Assembly (NCBI GenBank): GCA_964577175.1 | Contig: CAZNYC010000043.1 | Location: 1 to 29,228 of the forward strand | Direction of reading: 5' to 3' | Origin: BS750m-G62 sp964577175 | Lineage (GTDB): Bacteria > Planctomycetota > Phycisphaerae > FEN-1346 | Length of the DNA stretch: 29,228 bases | In this document: positions 7,640 to 16,195 of the stretch, in pieces | How positions within the stretch are numbered: position 1 is the first letter of the stretch | Layout: every line of letters starts with the position of its first letter | Position numbers and translations under genes: made by a program | The notes under the pieces: generated by a model | Seen by the model: the letters and a program-made list of their open reading frames with translations, nothing else | Told to the model about the DNA's origin: nothing | The model's database searches: none

Positions 7640-7928
7640 CGTGCTTGGGCGGGGCCATTATACCGTCGGCCTGCCGATCTTTGCCAGCGTTCTCGGTCCC
7701 GTCTTGCCAGGATCGTGCCACGGCCGGCGTTGCCCCCCTGCTCGCGCGGACCGCCGGCGGCGCCGGTTTCGGGGACCAGGCGGCGGCCCTGCTCCGGGCC
7801 GCGCCGATGTAGGCGGCCGGCACGACGGCGGTTCTACCCGTCCGGGCATTGCGGGGGTGCCTCCGATACCTGCCGCCGGTGCGTCGGGGCACTCCACCGC
7901 TTTGCGTCGACCGCCGTACATCGCAGGC
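7640..7928. other. Non-coding divergent gap with a decayed family-2 hairpin
   Basis: No gene is supported here. CGTGCCACGGCCGG at 7714-7727 matches the left side of the family-2 hairpins, followed by CGTTGC where the loop should be, but the right arm is lost. Nothing else is recognised before the promoter at 7929. Confidence 0.4.
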
Positions 7929-7956
7929 TTGCGGGCCTCCCCCGCAGCCGTATAAT
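7929..7956 (+). promoter_or_regulatory. Sigma-70-like promoter upstream of the Gfo/Idh/MocA gene
   Basis: A perfect TATAAT (7951-7956) lies 16 bp after TTGCGG (7929-7934). Transcription from near 7963 would give a leader of about 165 nt before the gene at 8129. The -35 match is partial. Confidence 0.45.
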
Positions 7957-8128
7957 CGTCTCGCGGGAAATGCAGCGGAGGCCGCCATGGCCACGCCCGT
8001 CACTCGCCGGGCGTTTTGGCAGGGGACGGCCGTCCTCGACGACGCCGCCGACCACGGCATCATGAAAGAACACATTTCCGCCTGCGCGAAAAACGGCGGC
8101 CGGGGCACACACAAGAAGGAGGTGCGGT

Positions 8129-9244
8129 ATGACGAAGGTCGCCATCATCGGCTTGGGGTTCGGCGCCGAGTTCATCCCGATCTATCAGCGGCACCCGCTC
8201 GCGGAGATGTACGCCATCTGCCAGCGGACGAAGGCGAGGCTGGATGAGATCGGCGACGGCTTCGGCGTCGACGTCCGCTACACCGACTACGACGAGGTCC
8301 TGGCGGACCCGGAGGTGGACTTCGTCCACATCAACACGCCGATACCCGACCATGCGCCGATGAGTATCGCCGCCCTCGAGGCCGGCAAGCACGTCATGTG
8401 CACCGTCCCGATGGCGACGACCGTGGACGAGTGCCGGCGCATCGTGGACCTGGTGCGCCAGACGGGCCTTACGTACATGATGGCCGAGACGGTCGTCTAC
8501 TCGCGCGAGTTCCTGTTCGTCAAGGAGATGGTGGATCGCGGCGACCTGGGCCGCGTCCAGTTCCTCAAGGCCAGCCACCAGCAGGACATGGACGGGTGGC
8601 CGGACTACTGGCCCGGCCTGCCGCCCATGCATTACGCCACGCACTGCGTCGGGCCGGTGGCGGGGCTGCTGCGGCTGGAGGCCGAGACGGTCTCGTGCTT
8701 CGGCTCCGGGCGCATCCGCGAGGAACTCATCGACAACTACGGGTCGCCGTTCGCCGTGGAGTCGTGCCACATCCGGTTCCGCGACTCGGACCTGGCGGCG
8801 CAGGTGTACCGGTCGCTCTTCGACACGGCCCGCCAGTACCGCGAGAGTTTCGAGGTGTACGGGTCGAAGCAGGCATTCGAGTGGCCGCTCATCGAGGGCG
8901 AGCCGCCCGTCCTGCACACGGCGAAGCGGCCGGAGCCGGAGATCCCCGAGCGCGTCACCGTGCCGGACTACGCCCACCTGCTGCCGGAGCCGATCCGGAT
9001 GTTCACCACCAAGGGCGTGTACGACATGGCAGAACATCAACACCTCTCGTTCACGCAGGGCGGCGGGCACGGCGGGTCGCATCCGCACCTGGCCCACGAG
9101 TTCGTCACGGCCCTGGACGAGGGGCGCGAGCCGTTCCCGAACGCCGGCCAGTCGGCCGGCTGGACGTGCACGGGCATCCTGGCGCACGAGTCGGCGATGG
9201 CCGGCGGGGAACTGACGCCCCTGCCGGACTTCACGATGAGTTGA
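8129..9244 (+). CDS. Gfo/Idh/MocA-family protein with altered catalytic motif
   Basis: This is a 371-residue NAD(P)-dependent oxidoreductase-like protein, probably cytoplasmic since it has no signal peptide. The N-terminal Rossmann fold begins VAIIGLGFGAEF with the dinucleotide glycines at residues 8, 10 and 12, and HINTPIPDHAPMSIAALEAG (about 67-86) is the typical second half. In most relatives the next motif is EKP, whose lysine helps catalysis. Here it reads CTVPMA (91-96), with valine at 93 in place of the lysine. The downstream segment MHYATHCVGP also differs from the usual DxGxHxxD. The protein may therefore use other chemistry or be a non-redox relative. The start is clear: AAGGAGG (8116-8122) six bases before the ATG. 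Its stop lies 12 bp from the stop of the convergent Kelch gene. Confidence 0.88.
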   Translation: MTKVAIIGLGFGAEFIPIYQRHPLAEMYAICQRTKARLDEIGDGFGVDVRYTDYDEVLADPEVDFVHINTPIPDHAPMSIAALEAGKHVMCTVPMATTVDECRRIVDLVRQTGLTYMMAETVVYSREFLFVKEMVDRGDLGRVQFLKASHQQDMDGWPDYWPGLPPMHYATHCVGPVAGLLRLEAETVSCFGSGRIREELIDNYGSPFAVESCHIRFRDSDLAAQVYRSLFDTARQYRESFEVYGSKQAFEWPLIEGEPPVLHTAKRPEPEIPERVTVPDYAHLLPEPIRMFTTKGVYDMAEHQHLSFTQGGGHGGSHPHLAHEFVTALDEGREPFPNAGQSAGWTCTGILAHESAMAGGELTPLPDFTMS

Positions 9245-9256
9245 GGCCGTCGCGCG

Positions 9257-11635
9257 CTACCGCCCCGGCTCGTAGCGGAACAGGAACGTCTGCATCGGCC
9301 CGCTGAACCGCGCGGGGATGAGCGCCACGCACACGTCGTGCCGCCCGTCGTACACCATCGCGCACTCGTGGGTGTACAGGCCGTCCGGCATCGCCGTATC
9401 CACCTGGCCCATCCGCATCGTGGCAAGGTCCAGTGCGAAGAGTTCCTTGTCCGCCAGCCAGAGGACGGCGTCGTGGCGGGGGATGTACACGGCCTCGCGT
9501 CCGATGGCGGCGGTGCCGGTCGTCTCCAGTTGCCGCCATGCGCCGTCGCCTGCGAGCGGCCGGGCGTAGACGTCCACGCGGCGATTGTCGCCCTTGAGTT
9601 GCACCAGCCGGTCCCGCTTCGTGTCGTGGAGCAGCGGCTGGAACTCGTAGTGATACTTGATCTTCTCGCGCGGCTCCGGGAAGTCCGGGTCCACCAGCCG
9701 CCACGCCACCTCGCCGGTCTCGCGCGCGACGCGCCCGTGGTAGAGCCGGTTGTTGCACGCCGCATACACGCCCCGCGGCGTCCCGCGAAGCGACAGGTGC
9801 CACGGGTTCGCGAACGGCCGGCCGAAGTCCGGCCGCCGCATCGCCTTCGCCGCGGAGTCGTACACCCAACTCGCCTGCCCGTGTTCCTTCTCGTTGTACG
9901 TAAACACATCCGTCGGATCGTCCGTCAGTTGCACCTGGACGCCGTCGAAGAGCGACGGCCGCGCCAGGTACACCATCGTCTTCGACGCCGGGTCGTACCC
10001 GTACCACAGGTACGTGTGCTGGCTGAACGGGACCATCCCGTAACTCCAGCCGAAGATGCCGGCGTTCGTGCTCTCCAGGAACGGCGGGAAGCGCGGGGGA
10101 TAGTCCAGCGTCCACCGGTTCGCAGCGATGCCGTACCGGGCCACGTCGTTGCCGGAGTACCCCGAGTGCCCGCCGCCGTGGTACAGGACCTCGCTGCGGT
10201 CGGTGTCGATGACGGCCGTCGACCACGTCTTGCTGATGAGGAGGCCGGGCGGCCTGGCGTCGACGAACGTGTTCGGCGGCAGGGACTCGAGGACCTTCGC
10301 GTGCGCCTCCGGGTCCGGCGGCGGGGCCTGCTCCAGCGATGCCTTCTGCTCGGGATATTTCCATGCCACGGTTCCGGGCGGGGCGCCGGGCAGGTCGGCG
10401 GCCTCCGCCGAGGGGTCGTACCGCAGCGCGTACGTCCGCCGCTCCGGCCCGAACGCCACCATCAGCACGACGCCGTGGCGGTCGGAGGCGTCGGCCGTCA
10501 GCCAGCGGTACCGCTCCAGGTGCAGGCCGTCGCCGAGAGGCGTCCAGGCGTCGGCCGCCACGTCGTAGACCCACGTTTCCTTGACGGCGGCGGTCCGAGC
10601 CTGGTGGTGCCGCCGGACCTTCCTCGCATCGTTGCCGCAGACGAGCACCTTCCCCCCGCCCGGCAGCGGCGCCGCGGCGGGGGCATACATCGGCGGCGGC
10701 GAGGGCGACGGCGCCCGCTCCGTCCACTGCTCGCGGCGGCAGTCCCACACCCACGTGTCGTTCAGCGCCGCCGCCTGGGTGTACCCGCCGAAGAGGACCA
10801 TCGACCGCGTGGCCGGGTCGTACACCAGCGGCGCGTTGCACCGCGGAGGCGGCTCGACGTCCAAATCCGGCCGTCGCCAGCGGTTCGCCGCGCAGTCGTA
10901 CAGCCACGTGGGGGCGGCGCCCGTCGGGTTGGTCGCCAGCCCGCCGCCGAAAAGGAGAACGCGGTCGCCTTCGGGGTCGTACGCCATGCTGCCCCACGCC
11001 AGGGCCCGGCAGGTGGTGGGATGGTTCGGCGTCTGGAGGTCCGTCCACGTGTTCGTCGCCGGGTCGAGGGCGAACGTGTCCCCGTCGCTGTAATAGACGA
11101 TGCGGTTCCGCTTCGCGTCGCGGCACGCCTGGTTGAACGTGTGGACTGGGCTGGGCCGGCGGACGCCGTCGAAGTCCCACCACCGGACGCGGTTCGTGTG
11201 GTGGAATCCGCCGACGACCTGGAGCCGCGGCCCCTCGTCGTATTTTAATCCGTCGGGACCGCCCTGGCCCCAGATGCGAAACGGCGGGTAGTCGTCGGCC
11301 GTCCACTCGCCGCGGCGCGACGCCGGAAACGCCGGCTCCCATCCGGGGCTGGCCGGGTCGAACCGCTCCAGTTCGTACCGCCGGTAGCGGTTGCGGACGG
11401 GCTTTTCGCCGCCCGTACCCCACAGGTACAGGCGGTCGACGCTTTCGGCCACGAGGGCCCGGGCGAACGCCTTGCCGCCGGCGTCGCCCTCGCGATGGAC
11501 GAGGATCCACGTGTTCGCCGGCAGGTCGGCGTAGTCGGTGACCTTGGTGACCTGCGGCGCGTCGGCCGCGCGGCCGGCGGACGCCATGGCGGCGAGACAA
11601 ACAGCCGCCGTGATAGTAAGCGCGATTCGCCTCAT
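9257..11635 (-). CDS. Secreted Kelch-type beta-propeller protein
   Basis: This 792-residue protein has a signal peptide (MRRIALTITAAVCLAAMASA, then GRAADA). Kelch-like repeats follow, seen as VLLFGGG and MVLFGGYTQ, each preceded by a (V/A)YDP element and followed by WxYD or WVWD and a xxWT or xRWR strand, roughly residues 180-390. A second set of weaker repeats, with YHGGGHSGYSGND, FGWSYG and ALDLATM, fills the second half, so two propellers are plausible. No catalytic residues can be named; galactose-oxidase-like or purely binding roles are both possible. The ATG at 11635 has a strong GGAGGAG site (11643-11649). It lies downstream of the heparinase-like gene on the same strand, with a family-1 palindrome between them. 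Confidence 0.82.
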   Translation of the reverse strand: MRRIALTITAAVCLAAMASAGRAADAPQVTKVTDYADLPANTWILVHREGDAGGKAFARALVAESVDRLYLWGTGGEKPVRNRYRRYELERFDPASPGWEPAFPASRRGEWTADDYPPFRIWGQGGPDGLKYDEGPRLQVVGGFHHTNRVRWWDFDGVRRPSPVHTFNQACRDAKRNRIVYYSDGDTFALDPATNTWTDLQTPNHPTTCRALAWGSMAYDPEGDRVLLFGGGLATNPTGAAPTWLYDCAANRWRRPDLDVEPPPRCNAPLVYDPATRSMVLFGGYTQAAALNDTWVWDCRREQWTERAPSPSPPPMYAPAAAPLPGGGKVLVCGNDARKVRRHHQARTAAVKETWVYDVAADAWTPLGDGLHLERYRWLTADASDRHGVVLMVAFGPERRTYALRYDPSAEAADLPGAPPGTVAWKYPEQKASLEQAPPPDPEAHAKVLESLPPNTFVDARPPGLLISKTWSTAVIDTDRSEVLYHGGGHSGYSGNDVARYGIAANRWTLDYPPRFPPFLESTNAGIFGWSYGMVPFSQHTYLWYGYDPASKTMVYLARPSLFDGVQVQLTDDPTDVFTYNEKEHGQASWVYDSAAKAMRRPDFGRPFANPWHLSLRGTPRGVYAACNNRLYHGRVARETGEVAWRLVDPDFPEPREKIKYHYEFQPLLHDTKRDRLVQLKGDNRRVDVYARPLAGDGAWRQLETTGTAAIGREAVYIPRHDAVLWLADKELFALDLATMRMGQVDTAMPDGLYTHECAMVYDGRHDVCVALIPARFSGPMQTFLFRYEPGR

Positions 11636-11741
11636 GGTCTGACTCCTCCCGACGGGCCCGCCGCGAGTTCAGGGCCGGTTTCATATCAGGTTGCTGCGCG
11701 GCGCCCTTCCCCGGCCGCCGCGACTGCCGGCGTTCTGTCGA

Positions 11742-11769
11742 GCCCGGCGGGTACGGAGACCCGCCGCGC
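11742..11769. repeat. 28-bp palindrome (family 1)
   Basis: GCCCGGCGGGT...ACCCGCCGCGC, with one arm end changed from GCGC to GCCC. It begins 17 bp after the stop codon of the heparinase-like gene (minus strand) and ahead of the Kelch gene. The core ACGGAGACCCGCCGCGC equals that of the copy at 2456. Confidence 0.75.
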
Positions 11770-11786
11770 CACGCCGCTGAGAGCCC

Positions 11787-14189
11787 TCACTTCCCCTCCG
11801 GATACACCAGCCGCCCGTCCGCCACCCGGGCCGGGGCCGGTTTGCCGTTCAGGACGAGCCGCGGCGCGCCGCGGACCCCGAGCGTCATGGCGCGCACGTC
11901 GCCCCAGGCGGTGACCTCGTCCTTGCCGACGCGCAGCCACACCCAGCCGGCGAAGGTGAAGCGTTCGCCGTCGCCCTCGAGCGTCGCCGGCTCCGCGTGG
12001 TCCTCGCCGAGGCGCAGGAGAACGCGGTCGTCGATGCCGCTGCCGTCCCTGCCGACGATGGCCGCCCCGACGGCCTCCCCGCTCGAACCGATAGACCGAA
12101 ATGCGTCGATGCGCGGCTTGCCGTTCTCGAACGGTTCGTGCAGCGCAACGAACGCCGTCTTCGCGGCCCGCCGGCTGACCAGGATCGTCTCGCCGCCCAC
12201 CTCCGACGGCACCGCGCGCGTCTGCCGCTTGCCGTCCGCGTCGCGGTACCGCGTCATCGGGTCCGGCGTGCGGGCCACGTACACCGTGGTGCCGGCCTCG
12301 CCGAGCATCCGCACGACGACGCCGACCTTCCGCTCGTACCACGCGCGCGGCAGCGCGGCCTTCGACGGGTCGTCGAGCGCGCACACCTGGTCCACGCGGA
12401 CGGCCCAGCCGTCGGCGCCGGCGTCCATCGCGCGGGAGCCCTCCAGCGGCTCCAGATCCTTCGGGAACCCGCGCCGCTTCCAACCGCCGCCCTTCGTGTC
12501 GCGTGCAAGACCGAGCGCGTGGCAGAACCAGTAGTGATCGCGCGGTTCGTCGCCGGCCAGGCGCGTCACGTCCACAAGGTATTCGCGCGCCAGGACGAGG
12601 CTCCGCACGAGGTCCACGCCCGGATAGACCTCCCGGCTGCGGGCCGCGACGAACTTCGCCGCCGGCGTGAAGGCGTGCCGCGTCGTCACCTCGCCCGTAA
12701 ACCGCGGCTCCTCCTTGTCGACCTTCACGCCTGAGTGGCTCTCGATGCTGCGCGACCACCCCTGCGCGTAGCCGGGCCACGCTTGCCGATTCAGGTAGAT
12801 AGGCCGATTGAACGCGAAGAGGCCGAGCAGGGCAAAACTATCGTTCACGTTGTGCGCGTAATTGGCCGCCAGGCGCATCCCCACCGCCGGGGCGGACGAG
12901 TGCCAGTAGTCCGGCCCCTCCTCCGCCCGCAGCATCACGATGCCGCGGTCGGGCCACACGCCCGACGGCGCCGGCGGCGGCTTCGTCGGCCCGCCGCCGA
13001 TCGGCCCGAGGCCGAACAGGGGCGACGGGAGGTACGTCTTCCGGTCCGGGGCCCGCATGGCGGCGAGGAAGAAGTCGAACCCCGCGTCGGGCCAACGGGC
13101 GTGGCCCGCCTCGAACCAGAAAGGAATCTGCATCTTTGGCGTGAAGCCGGAGTACCCGTCCCACTGGGGCGAGTTGCCGCGACGCTCCCCGCCCCACGCC
13201 CCGTGGGCCCGCCACCGCGTGTTGCCGCCCGTGCCGTCCGGCAGATAGCCCTCGACAAGGGCGTGCTGGAACGCGGGTGTGGGCATGTCGGCGGCGGCGC
13301 TGGAGCCGCTCTGCCGCAGGTCGCCCATCGTCATCATGGGGTACCGCGGCCGGTCGGAGTGGAGGTGCACCTGCGGGTAGGCGAGGTGGAGGAGGCTCTC
13401 GATGTGGCCCCGCATCGTCGCCCCGCCCTCGCCCGTGTATCCGTAACCGAGGTCGGTCAGGCCGAGCCGCTCCAGCCCCCGGCAGTAGAGGATCATGGCG
13501 CCGGGCGTGGCGCCCATCTTGGAGAACTCCTCCTCGTAAAAACCGATGTCGCCAAGGTACTCGTCGAAATACCATTTCCAGGAACCGTAGGCGCCCCACG
13601 CCTTGCGGATGAGATCCTCGTCGCGCAGGGCGACGGCCATGAGGTTCGCGCTGACCTTGAACGGCCAGATGATGTTCGGCAGCCAGTTCGAGCGGGTGTA
13701 GCGATTGGCGTCGTAGCGGGAGAAGTTCCGATCGTCGTTGAAGACCTTGGGGTCGAGGATGGCCCGCTTGAAGAGTTGGAGATCAATGTACGTGCGGAAG
13801 AAGGTCTCGACCTCGCGCCGCTCGCCGTCCGAGAGACGGTCGTACAGGAAATCGTACCGCAGGACGTTCATCCACTGGGCGGCCCCGCGCGGGACGCGCG
13901 ACCGGGCGGTGCCCAGGAGCCGCTTCCTCTCGGCCGCCAGGGCCTCCGCGTCCGCCTCCAGCACCGCCCGAAGCAGGCGGGCCACCGGCTCGCCCCGGCC
14001 GTCGCGGAGCCGCGCCAGCGACGCCTTCCCCCACTCCGTCTCGCGGAGCCGGGCGCGGCGCTCGCGCATCTCGTCGGCCGTCCACAGGATGAACGGATGT
14101 TCGGGCGGCGCGGCGGCGCGAACCGGGACCGCGGCGGCCGCCAGGACGAGGGCGAGTGCGGCACAGATGCTTCGGACAAGACGTCGCAT
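11787..14189 (-). CDS. Heparinase II/III-like secreted protein
   Basis: This 800-residue exported protein starts MRRLVRSICAALALVLAAAA and should be cleaved near residue 26. HPFILWTADEMRERRARL, directly after, is a common start of heparinase/alginate lyase-type toroids. The alpha-rich first half fits an (alpha/alpha) toroid. Near residues 440-490, ANYAHNVNDSFALL, PIYLNRQAW and SIESHSGVKVD match the linked H...ND and sHn motifs that open the beta-sandwich of heparinase II/III proteins. By family analogy it would cut uronate-containing polysaccharides by beta-elimination; the actual substrate is unknown. AAGGAGG (14195-14201) five bases upstream fixes the ATG at 14189. It is divergent from the 526-residue unknown gene, with 161 bp between them. 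Confidence 0.82.
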   Translation of the reverse strand: MRRLVRSICAALALVLAAAAVPVRAAAPPEHPFILWTADEMRERRARLRETEWGKASLARLRDGRGEPVARLLRAVLEADAEALAAERKRLLGTARSRVPRGAAQWMNVLRYDFLYDRLSDGERREVETFFRTYIDLQLFKRAILDPKVFNDDRNFSRYDANRYTRSNWLPNIIWPFKVSANLMAVALRDEDLIRKAWGAYGSWKWYFDEYLGDIGFYEEEFSKMGATPGAMILYCRGLERLGLTDLGYGYTGEGGATMRGHIESLLHLAYPQVHLHSDRPRYPMMTMGDLRQSGSSAAADMPTPAFQHALVEGYLPDGTGGNTRWRAHGAWGGERRGNSPQWDGYSGFTPKMQIPFWFEAGHARWPDAGFDFFLAAMRAPDRKTYLPSPLFGLGPIGGGPTKPPPAPSGVWPDRGIVMLRAEEGPDYWHSSAPAVGMRLAANYAHNVNDSFALLGLFAFNRPIYLNRQAWPGYAQGWSRSIESHSGVKVDKEEPRFTGEVTTRHAFTPAAKFVAARSREVYPGVDLVRSLVLAREYLVDVTRLAGDEPRDHYWFCHALGLARDTKGGGWKRRGFPKDLEPLEGSRAMDAGADGWAVRVDQVCALDDPSKAALPRAWYERKVGVVVRMLGEAGTTVYVARTPDPMTRYRDADGKRQTRAVPSEVGGETILVSRRAAKTAFVALHEPFENGKPRIDAFRSIGSSGEAVGAAIVGRDGSGIDDRVLLRLGEDHAEPATLEGDGERFTFAGWVWLRVGKDEVTAWGDVRAMTLGVRGAPRLVLNGKPAPARVADGRLVYPEGK

Positions 14190-14350
14190 AAGTACCTCCT
14201 TATCTTCCTGGCGAGTTGAACGGCGCGCGGCACCTGCGCCCACCCGGCGCACTCTTATCGTCGGCCATCCTACCCCAAATCGGACCGAATCGCCAGCCGG
14301 TCCGCGGGGTTCTGCATAACGACGGGCATCACGTCCTGGGAGGAGCGGCG

Positions 14351-15931
14351 ATGAGGCACCTCGCAGCAGGCGTCTGTGCGATTCTCCTGGCCGGCGCACC
14401 GGCCGCGGCGCACGCGGACGACGTGGACGATCTCGTCCGGCGTCTCGACCCGCCCGCGCGCTTCGCCGGCCACACGCCGGCGTTCACGGTGGAGCGGGCG
14501 AGCGCCACGTACCGGTTCCACAGCGGGCCGCGGACCATCGACTACGTCGTCGTCAAGGACGGGCCGCGCATCGTCGCGCTCATCGACCGTCCGGGCGGCA
14601 CGATCCGGGTGCCGGACTTCCGCCCCGACCACGCGCCGCGGAAACTCGTCTTCCCGAAGGACCGGCCGCTCATCGAGACGGCGCGCGGCTCGGCCCTTGC
14701 GACCGGGACGTACATCCCCTCGACGGCGGGCGAGGACCCGGACCATTTCGAGTTCACCCCCGGCGACGGCACCCTCACGCTCGTCCGCCGCTTCAAGGGC
14801 ACGCACACGTTCAACCGCTGGGCCCATCACTCGAAGGCGCCCGAGACGATCGACGCCACGAACACGTTCGTCTTCCGCTGCGACCCGGTCCACGGCTACG
14901 TGGTCGAGGGCACGTACGAGACGCACGTCAGGCCGCCGCCGAAGGAATTGCAATACTTCAGCGCCGCGACGAGCGACATCTGCAACGTCTGGTACGGCGA
15001 GCGAGCCGTCGAGCGCACCGTCATCACGCCCACGTACACGGACGGTTTCGAGGGGTACGGCCTGAACTTTGCGGCCATCGACCGGTCGGACAACGACAAG
15101 TCGAAACTGACCGTGCGCGACGGCGGCTTCGGGGGGTACCTGAACCGCGCCACCGGCTGGAGCCCGGTCAACACGATCGAGGGCTCGACGGCGAAACTCG
15201 TCGTCTGCAACGCCCACGCGGACCTCGACTTCGTCGTGCCGTTTCCGCCGGACGCGGCGGACGCGGACGACTTCACACACATGACGATACGCACGCGCCT
15301 GCTCGCCCTGCCGCCGGAGGTCACCCGGCACGTGTGGGACACGATGGCCATGCGCTTCCAGGGGCGCCAGCGCACGATGATCCGCATCGGACGGCTCGAG
15401 ACGTTCGAGGACCAGCCCCTGCCGGTCACGTGCGGCGTGCGGGGGCTCGTGTCGACGGGCGGCGGGCCGAAGATCACGACGGACCACGCCCGCAGCGGGA
15501 AGCGGTCGGCCGTCCTCCCTCACGGCCGCTTCTGGCCCAACCTGCCCCAGGTGCCGCTCGAGGGCGGCGCGCGGTACCGCCTCTCGGCCTGGGTGAAACT
15601 CGTGCCGTGGACCGAGGCGGAGCGCGAGACCGCCGAGGCGAAGGCCCGCGAGAAGATCGCCAAACGCAAGGCCGCCGGCAAGAAGACCGAACCCTTCGAG
15701 CCGTTCGGCCAGCCGGAGGCGTACATCACCGCCGACACGTACGTCTCCTCGCCACACCACAACCAGTGGATCGACCGGAGGCGCACCGAGGCCGTGAAGC
15801 CGGGCGGGTGGCGGCAGGTGACCCTGGAATTCACCGCGGCCGACTGGGCGCCGTTCGTCAACGTCGCCTTCGTCGCCCACGCGGGGACGGCCTATCTGGA
15901 TGACTTTGAGTTTGTGAAGGTGGGCGAGTAG
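14351..15931 (+). CDS. Secreted protein of unknown function, C-terminal jelly-roll-like
   Basis: I do not recognise a named family for this 526-residue protein. A signal peptide is clear (MRHLAAGVCAILLAGAPAAA, cleavage near residue 22). The middle is strand-rich with many aromatic and charged residues and resembles sugar-binding or lyase beta-sandwiches only in general. From about residue 355 the pattern TCGVRGL...HARSGKRSAVL...YRLSAWVKL, ending in YLDDFEFVKV, fits a CBM4/9- or CBM22-like jelly roll. That domain is interrupted by a Lys/Glu/Ala-rich helix (about 420-445). GGAGGAG (14339-14345) five bases before the ATG supports the start. It lies between two heparinase-like genes, so a role in glycan handling is inferred from context. 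Confidence 0.75.
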   Translation: MRHLAAGVCAILLAGAPAAAHADDVDDLVRRLDPPARFAGHTPAFTVERASATYRFHSGPRTIDYVVVKDGPRIVALIDRPGGTIRVPDFRPDHAPRKLVFPKDRPLIETARGSALATGTYIPSTAGEDPDHFEFTPGDGTLTLVRRFKGTHTFNRWAHHSKAPETIDATNTFVFRCDPVHGYVVEGTYETHVRPPPKELQYFSAATSDICNVWYGERAVERTVITPTYTDGFEGYGLNFAAIDRSDNDKSKLTVRDGGFGGYLNRATGWSPVNTIEGSTAKLVVCNAHADLDFVVPFPPDAADADDFTHMTIRTRLLALPPEVTRHVWDTMAMRFQGRQRTMIRIGRLETFEDQPLPVTCGVRGLVSTGGGPKITTDHARSGKRSAVLPHGRFWPNLPQVPLEGGARYRLSAWVKLVPWTEAERETAEAKAREKIAKRKAAGKKTEPFEPFGQPEAYITADTYVSSPHHNQWIDRRRTEAVKPGGWRQVTLEFTAADWAPFVNVAFVAHAGTAYLDDFEFVKVGE

Positions 15932-15958
15932 CACGCGCCCGTCTCAAGGCTGTCAACG

Positions 15959-15987
15959 CCCGGTCATGAGCGAAGCGAATGGCCGGG
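15959..15987 (+). terminator. Stem-loop after the 526-residue gene, possible terminator
   Basis: CCCGGTCAT (15959-15967) pairs with ATGGCCGGG (15979-15987) with one G-U pair in RNA, 27 bp after the stop codon. No T-run follows, so it may stabilise the transcript end rather than terminate. Confidence 0.35.
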
Positions 15988-15999
15988 AATCGAGCGCCG

Positions 16000-16051
16000 G
16001 CGCGGTGGGTGCGGAGCCCCACCGCGCACGAGTTAGCGTTGTGGTGCTATT
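16000..16051. repeat. 28-bp palindrome with conserved tail (family 1)
   Basis: The palindrome GCGCGGTGGGT...CCCACCGCGC (16000-16027) is followed by the tail ACGAGTTAGCGTTGTGGTGC TATT (16028-16051), which matches the tail after the copy at 2456 at all but two positions. The tail's last six bases, GCTATT, are also the first bases of the inverted-repeat element at 16046. Confidence 0.8.
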
Positions 16052-16195
16052 GAGGCCGGCAGAACCAATGTAACAAGGCGGGTGCCACGGTTTGCTTGTC
16101 AAACCGTGTGTCGGACCGGAAAACACGGATTGCGAGCAATCCGTGGCACCTTCGAATTCGGAAACTGTGACATTGGTTTTGCCGGCCTCAATAGC
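16046..16195. mobile_element. 150-bp MITE-like inverted-repeat element
   Basis: The 29-bp arms at 16046-16074 and 16167-16195 are reverse complements with two mismatches (GCTATTGAGGCCGGC at the outer side of each). Inside, GGTGCCACGG (16081-16090) and CCGTGGCACC (16141-16150) form a perfect inner pair. They enclose two perfect 9-bp hairpins: CACGGTTTG / CAAACCGTG with a CTTGT loop (16086-16108) and CACGGATTG / CAATCCGTG with a CGAG loop (16124-16145). There is no coding capacity. The right arm contains the stop codon of the minus-strand gene ending at 16188. No target-site duplication could be shown, so calling it mobile is inference. Confidence 0.6.
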
